Source: Amycolatopsis sp. CA-126428 (GTDB taxonomy: Bacteria; Actinomycetota; Actinomycetes; Mycobacteriales; Pseudonocardiaceae). Taken from it: a stretch of 64,000 nucleotides of DNA. The DNA is taken from NCBI RefSeq assembly GCF_002904335.1, contig NZ_PPHF01000074.1, positions 248,001-312,000 on the forward strand, given 5' to 3'. Both the position numbers and the translations under genes were made by a program. The notes beneath the pieces were generated by a model that was not told where the DNA came from, ran no database searches, and saw only the letters and a list, made by a program, of their open reading frames with translations. Every line of letters begins with the position of its first letter. Within the stretch, counting starts at the first letter, position 1. Positions 16,568-25,176 of this stretch are shown one piece after another.

Positions 16568-19495
16568 GTGCGCCACTCCCTCTTCCGCCGTGCTCTCGTC
16601 CCGGCGGTGGCCGCGACCCTGCTGCTGGCCCCTTCGCCGGCGCTCGCGGCGGCCCCGCCCCCGTTCCGCGATCCGTCGCTGCCCCTGGCGACCCGGGTCG
16701 ACGATCTGCTGTCCCGCCTCACGGCGGACGAGAAGATTTCGCTGCTGCACCAGTACGAACCGGCCATCCCGCGGCTCGGCATCGGGGTCTTCAAGACCGG
16801 CACCGAAGCCCTGCACGGCGTCGCCTGGTCGACCGATTACGACGACAAGGGCGCCGTCGTCAAGGCCGACGGCACGGTGTTCCCGCAGGCCATCGGCCTG
16901 GCCAGTACCTGGGACCCGGCGCTGGTGAAGCAGGTGGGCGCGGCCGTCGGGCAGGAGGCGCGCGGCTTCAACGCCCGCAACCCGACGCTGTGGGGGCTCA
17001 ACCTGTGGGCCCCGGTGGTGAACCTGCTGCGCGACCCGCGGTGGGGCCGCAACGAAGAGGGCTACTCCGAGGACCCGCACCTCACCGGCGAGTTCGCGAC
17101 CGCCTACGGCCGCGGCATCCAGGGTGACGACCCCCGGTACCTGCAGGCCGCCCCGACGCTCAAGCACTTCCTCGCCTACAACAACGAGGTCAACCGGGAC
17201 ACCAGCAACTCCTCGGTGCCGCCGAAGATCCTGCACGACTACGACGAGCAGGCGTTCAAGATCCCGCTGCAGGCGGGCGCGGCCAACGCCGTCATGCCGT
17301 CGTACAACCTGGTCAACGGCCGGCCCAACCACGTGAGCCCGGACCTCGACGGCAAGCTGCGGAAGTGGGCGCCGCAGGACATCGCCGTCGTCAGCGACGC
17401 CGGCGCGCCGTCCAACCTGGTCAACTCCGAGAAGTACTACGCCACCAAGGCCGAAGGGGACGCGGCGGCGATCAAGGCGGGGCTCGACAGCTTCACCGAC
17501 AACGACACCGACGGCTCGATCACCGCCGCCGCGGTCAAGGAGGCACTGAGCAAGAGCCTGCTGACCATGGCCGACGTCGAAACCGCCGACCGCCACCTGC
17601 TTTCGCTGCGGTTCCGGCTCGGCGAGTTCGACCCGCCGGGACGCAACCCGTACGCGAAGATCACCCCGGCCGTCATCGGCTCGCCCGAGCACCAGGCCCT
17701 GGCGCGCAAGACCGCCGACGAGCAGCTGGTGCTGCTGCGCAACAACGGCAACGCGCTCCCGCTGAACGCCGCGCGGAACAAGAAGATCGCGGTCGTCGGC
17801 CCGCTCTCGAACACCCTGTACGAAGACTGGTACAGCGGCGCGATGCAGTACAAGGTCACGCCGGTGCAGGGCATCAAGGAACGGCTCGGCTCGGCCGGCA
17901 CGGTCGCCTCGTCCGAAGGCGTCGACCGGATCGCGCTGAAGGACCTCGCCACCGGCAAGTACCTCACCGCGCCCGCCACCACCGGCAAGGTGACCGCGGG
18001 CGGGACCGTCGCGGGCACCGCGGAATCCTTCGACGTCTACGACTGGGGCGCGGGCAAGAACACGCTGCGCGCGGCCGCGAACGGCAAGTTCCTCAGCTAC
18101 TCCGGCGGTGGGCTGGTCAACGACGTCGACCAGCCGGCCGGCTGGTTCGTGCAGCAGCAGCTGAAACTGGACGCGCAGCCGGACGGCAGCTACGTGCTCG
18201 AGTACGCCGGCAACGAGGTGAACGAGCCGTGGTTCGGCCCGGACAAGTTCGCCGTCGTCGGCGCCGACGGGGTCCTGACCATCTCCGCCCCGGACGCCGC
18301 GCACGCGACCAAGTTCGGCCGTGACGTGCTGACCAGCGGGGTCGGCAGCGCGGTCGCCGCGGCCGAGGACGCGGACACCGCCGTCGTCGTGGTCGGCAGC
18401 ATGCCGTTCATCAACGGCCGCGAGGCGAACGATCGCACGAGCACCGAGCTCGCCCCGGCACAACGCTCGCTGATCGAAGCGGTGCAGAAGGCGAACCCGC
18501 ACACCGTCGTCGTGGTGGAGAACAGCTACCCGACCACCGGCTGGGACACCGTGGGAGTGCCCGGCATCCTGTGGACCAGCCACGCCGGGCAGGAAACCGG
18601 GCACGCGGTGGCCGACGTGCTCTTCGGCGACAAGGACCCGGGCGGGCGGCTCACCCAGACCTGGTACGCCTCCGACGCCGGGCTGCCGAGCATCCTCGAC
18701 TACGACATCGCCAAGACCGGGATGACCTACCAGTACTACCGCGGGAAGCCGCTGTTCCCGTTCGGCTACGGGCTGAGCTACACCAGCTTCCGCTACGACA
18801 ACGTCCGGATTTCTCTTGCGAACGGGAAGGTGCAGGTCAGCGTCGACGTGACGAACACCGGCGCCCGCAGCGGGTCCGACGTCGTCCAGCTCTACTCGAA
18901 GAACTCCGGTGTGCAGCGGTTGCGGGACTTCTCGAAGCTGACTCTGGCGCCGAAGGAGACCCGCACGGTGCGGTTCGAGGTGCCCGTGGCGGACCTGGCG
19001 TCCTGGGACGTCTCCCGGGACCGGTCCGTGGTGGCGGCGGGGGTGTACGAGTTCTCGGTGGGCCGCAACGCCTTCGAACTCTCGGCACCGCAGCCGGTGT
19101 ACGTGCCGGGGGAGCGGGCATTGCCGCGCGACCTGAGCCGGCCGACCCAGGCCCAGAACTTCGACGACTACTCCGGCACGACGTTGACGGACACGTCGAA
19201 GGTCTCGGGCACCTCGGTCGCCGGCGTGGCCGGCAGCTGGGTGGCTTACCGCAATGTGGCCTTGAACGGCCCGTCGCGGTTCTCGGCCTCGGTGTCCGCA
19301 CCGGCGTCATCGCACGTCACGGTCCGCCTGGACTCGCCGACCGGCCGCGTGCTGGGTACCGCTTCGGTCGCGAGCACCGGTGACCACTACGCGTACGCGA
19401 CGGTGACCGCGGCCCTGGCCAAGGCGAGCGGACGGCACGACGTCTACCTGACCTTCGACGGCCCGGTGAACGTGTCGACGTTCTCGCTGCGGTGA
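16568..19495 (+). CDS. Secreted GH3 beta-glycosidase with inserted beta domain and C-terminal CBM
   Basis: 975 residues. Sec signal peptide MRHSLFRRALVPAVAATLLL...ALAA, then a GH3 barrel (~40-350; LNLWAPVVNLLRDPRWGRNEEGYSEDP and KHFLAYNNE) with nucleophile Asp277 in VVSDAGAP, where most beta-glucosidases have SDW. The GH3 C-terminal domain begins near 375. It is interrupted at ~455-580 by a fascin- or trefoil-like insert (ALKDLATGKYLTAPATTGKV; NGKFLSYSGGG) and resumes with VVVVGSMPFINGREANDR. A fibronectin-III-like domain follows (~735-850), then a CBM6/36-like module (~870-975). GTG start with GGAG 7 nt upstream. Likely a beta-xylosidase or beta-glucosidase feeding the divergent importer. 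Confidence 0.9.
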   Translation: MRHSLFRRALVPAVAATLLLAPSPALAAAPPPFRDPSLPLATRVDDLLSRLTADEKISLLHQYEPAIPRLGIGVFKTGTEALHGVAWSTDYDDKGAVVKADGTVFPQAIGLASTWDPALVKQVGAAVGQEARGFNARNPTLWGLNLWAPVVNLLRDPRWGRNEEGYSEDPHLTGEFATAYGRGIQGDDPRYLQAAPTLKHFLAYNNEVNRDTSNSSVPPKILHDYDEQAFKIPLQAGAANAVMPSYNLVNGRPNHVSPDLDGKLRKWAPQDIAVVSDAGAPSNLVNSEKYYATKAEGDAAAIKAGLDSFTDNDTDGSITAAAVKEALSKSLLTMADVETADRHLLSLRFRLGEFDPPGRNPYAKITPAVIGSPEHQALARKTADEQLVLLRNNGNALPLNAARNKKIAVVGPLSNTLYEDWYSGAMQYKVTPVQGIKERLGSAGTVASSEGVDRIALKDLATGKYLTAPATTGKVTAGGTVAGTAESFDVYDWGAGKNTLRAAANGKFLSYSGGGLVNDVDQPAGWFVQQQLKLDAQPDGSYVLEYAGNEVNEPWFGPDKFAVVGADGVLTISAPDAAHATKFGRDVLTSGVGSAVAAAEDADTAVVVVGSMPFINGREANDRTSTELAPAQRSLIEAVQKANPHTVVVVENSYPTTGWDTVGVPGILWTSHAGQETGHAVADVLFGDKDPGGRLTQTWYASDAGLPSILDYDIAKTGMTYQYYRGKPLFPFGYGLSYTSFRYDNVRISLANGKVQVSVDVTNTGARSGSDVVQLYSKNSGVQRLRDFSKLTLAPKETRTVRFEVPVADLASWDVSRDRSVVAAGVYEFSVGRNAFELSAPQPVYVPGERALPRDLSRPTQAQNFDDYSGTTLTDTSKVSGTSVAGVAGSWVAYRNVALNGPSRFSASVSAPASSHVTVRLDSPTGRVLGTASVASTGDHYAYATVTAALAKASGRHDVYLTFDGPVNVSTFSLR

Positions 19496-19500
19496 CGGCT

Positions 19501-19542
19501 CGTGAGTGGTAAGGCGGGTTCTAACCCGCCTTACCACTCACG
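19501..19542. terminator. 20-bp perfect-stem terminator after GH3
   Basis: Bases 19501-19520 are perfectly complementary to 19523-19542 with a 2-nt loop, giving a 42-nt palindrome in the short gap between the convergent GH3 and methyltransferase genes. Its stem is the longest I saw here and probably works on both strands. Confidence 0.8.
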
Positions 19543-19553
19543 ACCGGGGTAGC

Positions 19554-20375
19554 TCAGGGTCGGCGGCCCACACCGGCGTACGGGAGGGAGTTGACCGAAG
19601 GGTCGTCTGACATGTCGCCGACCCCCTGCGGGTTCCACATCGCGCAGCCGACCAGGCCCGGTTCGACGAGGTCGAAGCCCTCGAAGAACCGGAGCACCTG
19701 GTTGTGCGTGCGCGGGAACGGCTGGTTCTGCTGGTTCTGCCGGCTCGTGTAGACCTCGATCGCTTCGTCGAGGCCCGCCGATCCGGAGTCCGCCGCCACG
19801 TGCGTGACGGCGAGGAAGCTGCCCGGCGCGAGCCGTTCGCGGTAGCGGGCCAGGATGGCGGCCGGGTCCCAGGAATCGGGCACGAAGTGCAGCAGCAGCA
19901 ACATGAACACGCCCGTCGGCTGCCCCGGATCGAGCAGCCGGCGGGCCGGCTCGGCGTCGAAGATGTCGTTGACGTCGCGCAGGTCGGCCTGCAGGACCGC
20001 GCAGTTGTCGTTGCCCTGCAGCAGCAGTTCGCTGTGGGCGACGGCGATCGGCTCGCGGTCGACGTACACCACCCGGCACGCCGGGTCGGCCTGCTGGACG
20101 ACTTCGTGCAGGTTCCCGACGGTCGGGATGCCGGAGCCGATGTCGAGGAACTGCCGGACCCCGGCGTCGACCATGTACCGCGCGGCGCGGCGCAGGAAGG
20201 CGCGGTTGAGCCGGGCGGCGTCGCGGACGCCCGGCATGATCTTCAGGATCTGCTCGCCGAGCGCCCGGTCGGCGGCGAAGTTGTGGTCCCCGTCGAGCCA
20301 GAAGTCGTACACCCGGGCCGGGTTCGGCACCGTGGTGTCGATCTCCGGCGGTACCCAGCTCAGTTCTCCGGTCAC
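19554..20375 (-). CDS. SAM-dependent methyltransferase, DUF574/Methyltransf_19 family
   Basis: 273 residues. It has the actinobacterial DUF574 signature: an IDTTVPNPARVYDFWLDGDHNFAADR N-terminus, the SAM-binding loop QFLDIGSGIPTVGNLHEVVQ, the acidic VVYVDREPIAVAH, and FMLLLLHFVPD. These proteins are abundant in actinomycetes and mostly of unknown substrate. GTG at 20375 has GGGAGG close upstream; another GTG 12 bases earlier is possible but poorly placed. It is divergent from the P450 with ~120 bp between starts. I see no other biosynthetic genes. Confidence 0.88.
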   Translation of the reverse strand: MTGELSWVPPEIDTTVPNPARVYDFWLDGDHNFAADRALGEQILKIMPGVRDAARLNRAFLRRAARYMVDAGVRQFLDIGSGIPTVGNLHEVVQQADPACRVVYVDREPIAVAHSELLLQGNDNCAVLQADLRDVNDIFDAEPARRLLDPGQPTGVFMLLLLHFVPDSWDPAAILARYRERLAPGSFLAVTHVAADSGSAGLDEAIEVYTSRQNQQNQPFPRTHNQVLRFFEGFDLVEPGLVGCAMWNPQGVGDMSDDPSVNSLPYAGVGRRP

Positions 20376-20497
20376 GGGACCTCCCACCCTCGCGGACGCT
20401 GCGGGGACGGAGCTTAGCCCCTCATCCGTTCGTGTGGACTCGTGTTCCGGGCGCCCGGGGCGCGGCTAAGGTGGCCCGGTCACGAGGAGACGAGGCC

Positions 20498-21829
20498 ATG
20501 CCGAACCCGCGTCCCGTGCCCGGCCGGGTGCCCCTGCTCGGGCACACGGTGCCCCTGCTGCGCGACCCGCTCGAGTTCTTCACTTCCCTGCCCGCGCACG
20601 GAGATGTCGTCAAGATCCGGCTCGGCCCGCTGCCGGTGCACGTGGTCACCACCCCGGAGCTGGCCTGGCAGGTGCTGGCCACCGACGCCGACAAGTTCGA
20701 CAAGGGCCTGGTCTTCGACAAGATGCGCCCGCTCTTCGGCGACGGCCTGGCCACCTCGAACGGCGAGCTCAACCGCCGCCAGCGCCGGCTGGTGATGCCC
20801 GCCTTCGGCCGCACGCGGATCGCCGGCTACGCCGAACACACGATGACGAAGCTGGCCGGTGAGCTGGTGGATTCGTGGCGGCCCGGCGAAGTCGTCGAGT
20901 TCGACCGGCGGATGCAGGACCTGGTGCTGACCATCGCCGGGCAGACGCTGTTCTCCACCGCCCTCGGCGAGGAAGCACTCGCGGAGATCCGGCACTCGAT
21001 CCCGGTCATGCTGAAGTACGTGCTGATCCGGGCGTTCTCCCCGAAGTTCGTCGAGAAGCTGCCGATCCCGCCGAACCGGCGGTTCGACGCCGCGGCCGCG
21101 CGCCTGCGCGAGGTGATCGGCGAGACCGTCGTCGCGGCCCGTGCGGACGGCGCCGACCACGGCGACCTGCTCTCGATGCTGCTGCTGGCCCGCGATGAGG
21201 AGACCGGCGAGGGCATGTCGGACCGCCAGGTGCACGACGAGGTCATCACGATCCTGACCACCGGCGCCGAGACCACCGCCGTCGCGCTGGCCTGGTTCTT
21301 CCACGAGCTCGGGCAGCACCCGGACGTCGAACGGCGTTTCCACGCCGAGGTCGACGAAGTCCTCGACGGCCGGCCCGCGCGCTTCGAGGACCTGCCTGAT
21401 CTCGTTTACACGCACCGGATCGTCAACGAGATCGTCCGCCGCACCCCGCCGCTGATCCTCATGCGCCGCGCGCGGGAGGACGTCGAACTCGCCCGCGTGG
21501 CGATCCCGGCGGGCAGCGAGGTCGCCGTCAGCCAGCACACGCTGCACCGCGACCCGCGCTGGTTCCCCGACCCGGACCGGTTCGACCCGGACCGCTGGGA
21601 GCCCGGCCGCACCGCGGAACTGCCGAAGGGGGCCTACATCCCGTTCGGGGCGGGCGCCAGGCTGTGTCCGGGGCACGTGTTCGCGCCGACGGAGATCGGC
21701 ATCGTGGCCGCGACCATCGGCGCGCGGTGGCGCCTGGTCCCGGTGCCGGGCAAGAAGGTGTACGCGCAGATCAAGGCCACGATGCAGCCGAACCGGCTGC
21801 CGATGACCGTGGTGCCCCGCCGGACCTGA
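20498..21829 (+). CDS. Cytochrome P450 monooxygenase
   Basis: 443-residue soluble bacterial P450. The proline-rich RPVPGRVPLLGH N-terminus is followed by the I-helix oxygen-activation motif TTGAETTAVAL, the K-helix ExxR in NEIVRRTPP, the PERF-like FDPDRWEPGR, and the heme loop FGAGARLCPGH with axial Cys390. The GAGGAGA at 20484-20490 supports the ATG at 20498. The N-terminal pattern (PLLGHTVPLLRDPLEFF, GLATSNGELNRRQRRLVMPAF) resembles terpene- or fatty-acid-hydroxylating P450s such as the pentalenene oxidase group, but no terpene synthase or redox partner lies nearby, so the substrate is open. Confidence 0.95.
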   Translation: MPNPRPVPGRVPLLGHTVPLLRDPLEFFTSLPAHGDVVKIRLGPLPVHVVTTPELAWQVLATDADKFDKGLVFDKMRPLFGDGLATSNGELNRRQRRLVMPAFGRTRIAGYAEHTMTKLAGELVDSWRPGEVVEFDRRMQDLVLTIAGQTLFSTALGEEALAEIRHSIPVMLKYVLIRAFSPKFVEKLPIPPNRRFDAAAARLREVIGETVVAARADGADHGDLLSMLLLARDEETGEGMSDRQVHDEVITILTTGAETTAVALAWFFHELGQHPDVERRFHAEVDEVLDGRPARFEDLPDLVYTHRIVNEIVRRTPPLILMRRAREDVELARVAIPAGSEVAVSQHTLHRDPRWFPDPDRFDPDRWEPGRTAELPKGAYIPFGAGARLCPGHVFAPTEIGIVAATIGARWRLVPVPGKKVYAQIKATMQPNRLPMTVVPRRT

Positions 21830-21890
21830 CGGTGCCGATTCCACTACCGGGTGTAGTGTTCCGGGGTCCTGAACGGAAGGCAGGTGGGGT

Positions 21891-22988
21891 TTGAGACGGC
21901 CGCTCAAGCTGACATCGGCGTTGTTCGCCTGCGGTGTCCTGTTCGCCTCGCTGACCGCGGCGGTGCCCGCGGAGGCCGCCGCGATCTCCTGCGGCGACAC
22001 GGATCTGCCGGTCACCGGCCCCGGCCTGCCACCCCTGGTGCCGGGAGCACCCGCGGTCGTGCACGGCCGGCTGTGCCTGCCCGCCGGGGCGGCCCCGGAC
22101 ACCGTCCAGCTGCTCGTGCACGGCGGGACGTACAACAGCGCGTACTGGGACCTGCCCTACGAGCCGGCGCGCTACTCCTACCAGCGGGACATGGCCGCGC
22201 ACGGCTACGCGACCTTCGCCGCCGACCAGCTCGGCGCCGGGCGCAGCAGCCGGCCGCTGAGCCTGCCGCTGTCGGTCTGGGCCGCGGCCGAGTCGATGCA
22301 CGAGGTGGTCGGCCATCTCCGGGCCGGCCGCGCCGGCGGCGTCCCGTTCGCGAAGGTGGTCATCGTCGGGCACTCGGTCGGGTCGGGGGTCGTCGCCGTG
22401 GAGGCGTCGACCTACCACGACGTCGACGGCGTCGTCCTCACCGGCATCACGCACCTGCCCGCGCTGCCCGTGCTCGCCCTCGGCGCGGCGCTCGGGCTGC
22501 AGCCCGCGTTGCTCGACGGCCGGCTGGGCACCCTGGGCAGCGACCCGCTGTACTTCACGACGAGGCCGGGTGCGCGGGCCGGGCTGTTCTACGCCGCGGG
22601 CGACGCCGATCCCGCCGTGATCGCCGCCGACGAGGCGACGAAGGACCAGGTTTCGGTCCCCGGGATGGGCACCGTCGCGTTGTTCGGCATCGTGGTGCCC
22701 GCGACGTGGGGAATCACCGCACCGGTTTTCCAGGTGGTCGGTGAAAAGGACGTCCTTTTCTGCGGGGTGCTGGCGTTGCGCGACTGTTCCGACGCGGCGG
22801 TGCTACGGGCCCAGGAAGCGCCCTATTACGCCGACCCGTCGAAGGTGTCGACGTACGTGCTGCCCGGTGCGGGCCATTCCGTGGCGCTGCACGAAAACGC
22901 GAACGAATACCGCAGCGCGACCCGCTCCTGGCTGCGGGACCGCCTGGGGATTACTCCGCAGGGTTATCACTCGATCGGACGAAACTGA
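21891..22988 (+). CDS. Secreted alpha/beta hydrolase (lipase/esterase-like)
   Basis: 365 residues with a Sec signal peptide (KLTSALFACGVLFASLTAAVPAEAAA). The alpha/beta fold shows the oxyanion strand VQLLVHGGTYNSAYWD, the nucleophile elbow GHSVGSG with Ser162, and the catalytic His in LPGAGHSVALHENA near the C-terminus. Cys pairs in ISCGDTD...GRLCLP and LFCGVLALRDC suggest disulfides. The start is TTG at 21891 behind AGGTGGGG; there is no ATG or GTG that would retain the signal peptide. It is 61 bp downstream of the P450 on the same strand but need not be co-functional. Substrate unknown. Confidence 0.85.
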   Translation: MRRPLKLTSALFACGVLFASLTAAVPAEAAAISCGDTDLPVTGPGLPPLVPGAPAVVHGRLCLPAGAAPDTVQLLVHGGTYNSAYWDLPYEPARYSYQRDMAAHGYATFAADQLGAGRSSRPLSLPLSVWAAAESMHEVVGHLRAGRAGGVPFAKVVIVGHSVGSGVVAVEASTYHDVDGVVLTGITHLPALPVLALGAALGLQPALLDGRLGTLGSDPLYFTTRPGARAGLFYAAGDADPAVIAADEATKDQVSVPGMGTVALFGIVVPATWGITAPVFQVVGEKDVLFCGVLALRDCSDAAVLRAQEAPYYADPSKVSTYVLPGAGHSVALHENANEYRSATRSWLRDRLGITPQGYHSIGRN

Positions 22989-23072
22989 ACCCGTGCGCCG
23001 CGCACAATTCCGGGCCAAGATATATCGATTGCCCCCAACAGTGATGGGCACTGAACCCTGGGACAGCCTGAG

Positions 23073-25175
23073 GTGACCGCTCCCCATCCCCGAGGCGACG
23101 CCCCGCGGAAGAAGCCGTCCGCCGATCGCGCGGCGAGACGGCTCGGCGCGCTCGCGCGCAAGTGGGGCTACCTGATCAGCACGACCGCCTACCTGCCGCA
23201 CACGCCCGAGGAGATCGAGCGTGAGCTGGCCGGCCTGGCCGGGCGGCTGTTCGAAGCGGTGGCGAGCGATCCGCCGGATCTCGAGGCGGCCGCGAGCGCG
23301 GGCGGGCGGCTCGTCGAGCTGCGGTGCGTCGGCGCCGAAAGCCTGCGCCGCAGCCTGGAGGTGCTGGGCAAGGCGCTGCTGCGCGAACCGGAACTGCGTG
23401 CGGCCGACAGGCTGGCCGAGCGGGTCGTGGTCGTGCTCGGCGCCTTCAGCTCCGGCTACGGCGAGATGCTGCGCGAGGACATCCAGAAGCGGCAGGAGGG
23501 TCTGAGCCGCGCGCTGCTGAAGGTCGAGCAGGAGACGCGGCAGAAGCACGTCATCACCCGCGCGCAGTTCGAGGAGGTGTTCGCCGGCTCGGCCAGCGGC
23601 GTCGCGCTGACCGAACTCGACGGCCGGGTGCTGCGGGCCAACGCGGCGCTGGCCAAGACGCTCAACCGCACACCGGCGGAGATCGCCGCGATGACGCTGT
23701 TCGACCTGGTCCACCCCGAGGACGTCGAACAGCTGCGGGAGAGCTACCGCGAGCTGGTGGCCGGCCGGCTGCACCGGCTGCGGGCCGGCCGCCGCCTGGT
23801 CGGCACGGACGGCGAGCCGATGTGGGCGACGTTCGCCGCGTCGGTGATCCGGGACGCCCTCGGCGCGCCCCGGCAGCTGCTCACGATCGTCGACGACGAC
23901 ACCGAGGTGTCGCTGCTGCAGCGGCGGCTGAGCCACCAGGCCCTGCACGACGTCCTCACCGGGCTGCCGAACCGGCAGTTCTTCGGCACCCGCCTGGAGA
24001 CCTTGCTGCGCGACGCGGATCCGGCGCGCGGGGTCACGCTGTTCCACCTCGACCTCGACGGCTTCTCGCAGATCAACGCCGGTCTCGGCCGGGAGCTCGG
24101 CGACCGGGTGCTGCGCGGGGTCGCGGCCAAGCTGAAGACGGTGTTCGAAGCGGAGAAGGCGCTCGTGGCCCGCCTCGGCGGCGACGAATTCGGCGTGCTG
24201 GTGCAGAACACGGCGGACACGCCGGGCGTGGTGACGCTCGTCCGCCGGATCACCCACGAGCTCGCCGAGGCGGAGTACGTCGACGGGCAGCACGGGGTCG
24301 CGGTGTCGGCCGCCATCGGCGTCGTCCACCGCCCGCCCCGCGACAGCACGCCCGCGGAGCTGCTTCAGGCGTCGGACCTGACGCTGCGGCGCGCCCAGCG
24401 GACGGGCAACCAGTGGGGCCTGTTCGACCGCGAGCTGGACCGGCGCGACCGGCACGGCTTCGGGCTGGCCGCGTCGATGGCGGGCGCGTGGGAGAACGGC
24501 GAGGTCGAGGCCCGCTACCGCGTGCTGGTGTCCGCGACGAGCGGTGCGGTCGAGGGCGTCGAGGCGCGGTTGCGCTGGAACCACCCGGCCGAGGGCGTGC
24601 TGCCGCACGAGACGTGCGTGCGGCTGGCCGCGGAGACCGGGCTGGCGCTGCCGCTGGGCACCTGGCTCCTGCGCACGGCGGCCGAGCGGCTGGCGGCGTC
24701 CGGGATCGGCGTGCCGCTGGTCGTCGAGCTCACGGCGCAGCAGGCGGCGGATCCCGAGCTGGTCGGCGAAATCCGCCGCATCCTGGCCGACACCGGCCTG
24801 GCCCCGGACCGCGTGCGCCCCGGCATCCCGGCCGCGGCCCTGACCGCGGAGACCGGAGACGCGGCGGACAACTTCAAGGTGCTGGGCGAAATCGGGGTCC
24901 GGGCGGAGATCCACGGCCTCGGGGACGTCACGTGCCTGACGGAGTTCCCGGCCCGCGCGGTCCGGATCGCGGCGAACCTGGCCGCCAAGCGGGAACACCC
25001 GCTGGTGGCCGCGCCGCTGTCGGCGCTGATCGACGCGGCCCACGCGGCCGGGGCGTCGGTGTCGGTCGCCGGGATCGCGACCCCGGCCGAAGCCACGTGG
25101 TGGCGGGACCGGGGCGCGGACCTGCTGTCGGGCCCGGCGTTCCCGGAGCCGCCGGACGGCTTGCCCGGCTGCTGA
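23073..25175 (+). CDS. PAS-GGDEF-degenerate EAL c-di-GMP protein
   Basis: 700 residues, cytosolic. A helical N-terminal sensor-like region (~20-155) leads to a PAS domain (~168-290; RAQFEEVFAGSASGVALTEL), a GGDEF domain (~295-450) with intact RLGGDEF at 369-373, and a C-terminal EAL-like domain (~465-690). The GGDEF lacks the RxxD product-inhibition site. In the EAL domain the EAL motif is EAR (VEARLRWNHP), and the DDFGTG metal loop is replaced by HGLGDVTC, so phosphodiesterase activity is unlikely. Predicted: an active diguanylate cyclase with an EAL remnant for binding or regulation. The only usable start is GTG at 23073. Confidence 0.9.
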   Translation: MTAPHPRGDAPRKKPSADRAARRLGALARKWGYLISTTAYLPHTPEEIERELAGLAGRLFEAVASDPPDLEAAASAGGRLVELRCVGAESLRRSLEVLGKALLREPELRAADRLAERVVVVLGAFSSGYGEMLREDIQKRQEGLSRALLKVEQETRQKHVITRAQFEEVFAGSASGVALTELDGRVLRANAALAKTLNRTPAEIAAMTLFDLVHPEDVEQLRESYRELVAGRLHRLRAGRRLVGTDGEPMWATFAASVIRDALGAPRQLLTIVDDDTEVSLLQRRLSHQALHDVLTGLPNRQFFGTRLETLLRDADPARGVTLFHLDLDGFSQINAGLGRELGDRVLRGVAAKLKTVFEAEKALVARLGGDEFGVLVQNTADTPGVVTLVRRITHELAEAEYVDGQHGVAVSAAIGVVHRPPRDSTPAELLQASDLTLRRAQRTGNQWGLFDRELDRRDRHGFGLAASMAGAWENGEVEARYRVLVSATSGAVEGVEARLRWNHPAEGVLPHETCVRLAAETGLALPLGTWLLRTAAERLAASGIGVPLVVELTAQQAADPELVGEIRRILADTGLAPDRVRPGIPAAALTAETGDAADNFKVLGEIGVRAEIHGLGDVTCLTEFPARAVRIAANLAAKREHPLVAAPLSALIDAAHAAGASVSVAGIATPAEATWWRDRGADLLSGPAFPEPPDGLPGC

Positions 25176-25176
25176 C

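Noticed and set aside
15590-18604. 1004-residue minus-strand frame across the lacI/GH3 region
   Set aside because: It covers a recognisable GH3 gene on the opposite strand, a promoter region and part of lacI in the wrong frame; composition is shadow-like.
19554-22988. Methyltransferase, P450 and hydrolase as a small biosynthetic gene cluster
   Set aside because: No core synthase, carrier protein, terpene cyclase or tailoring partner is present, and the genes are divergent or unlinked by spacing.
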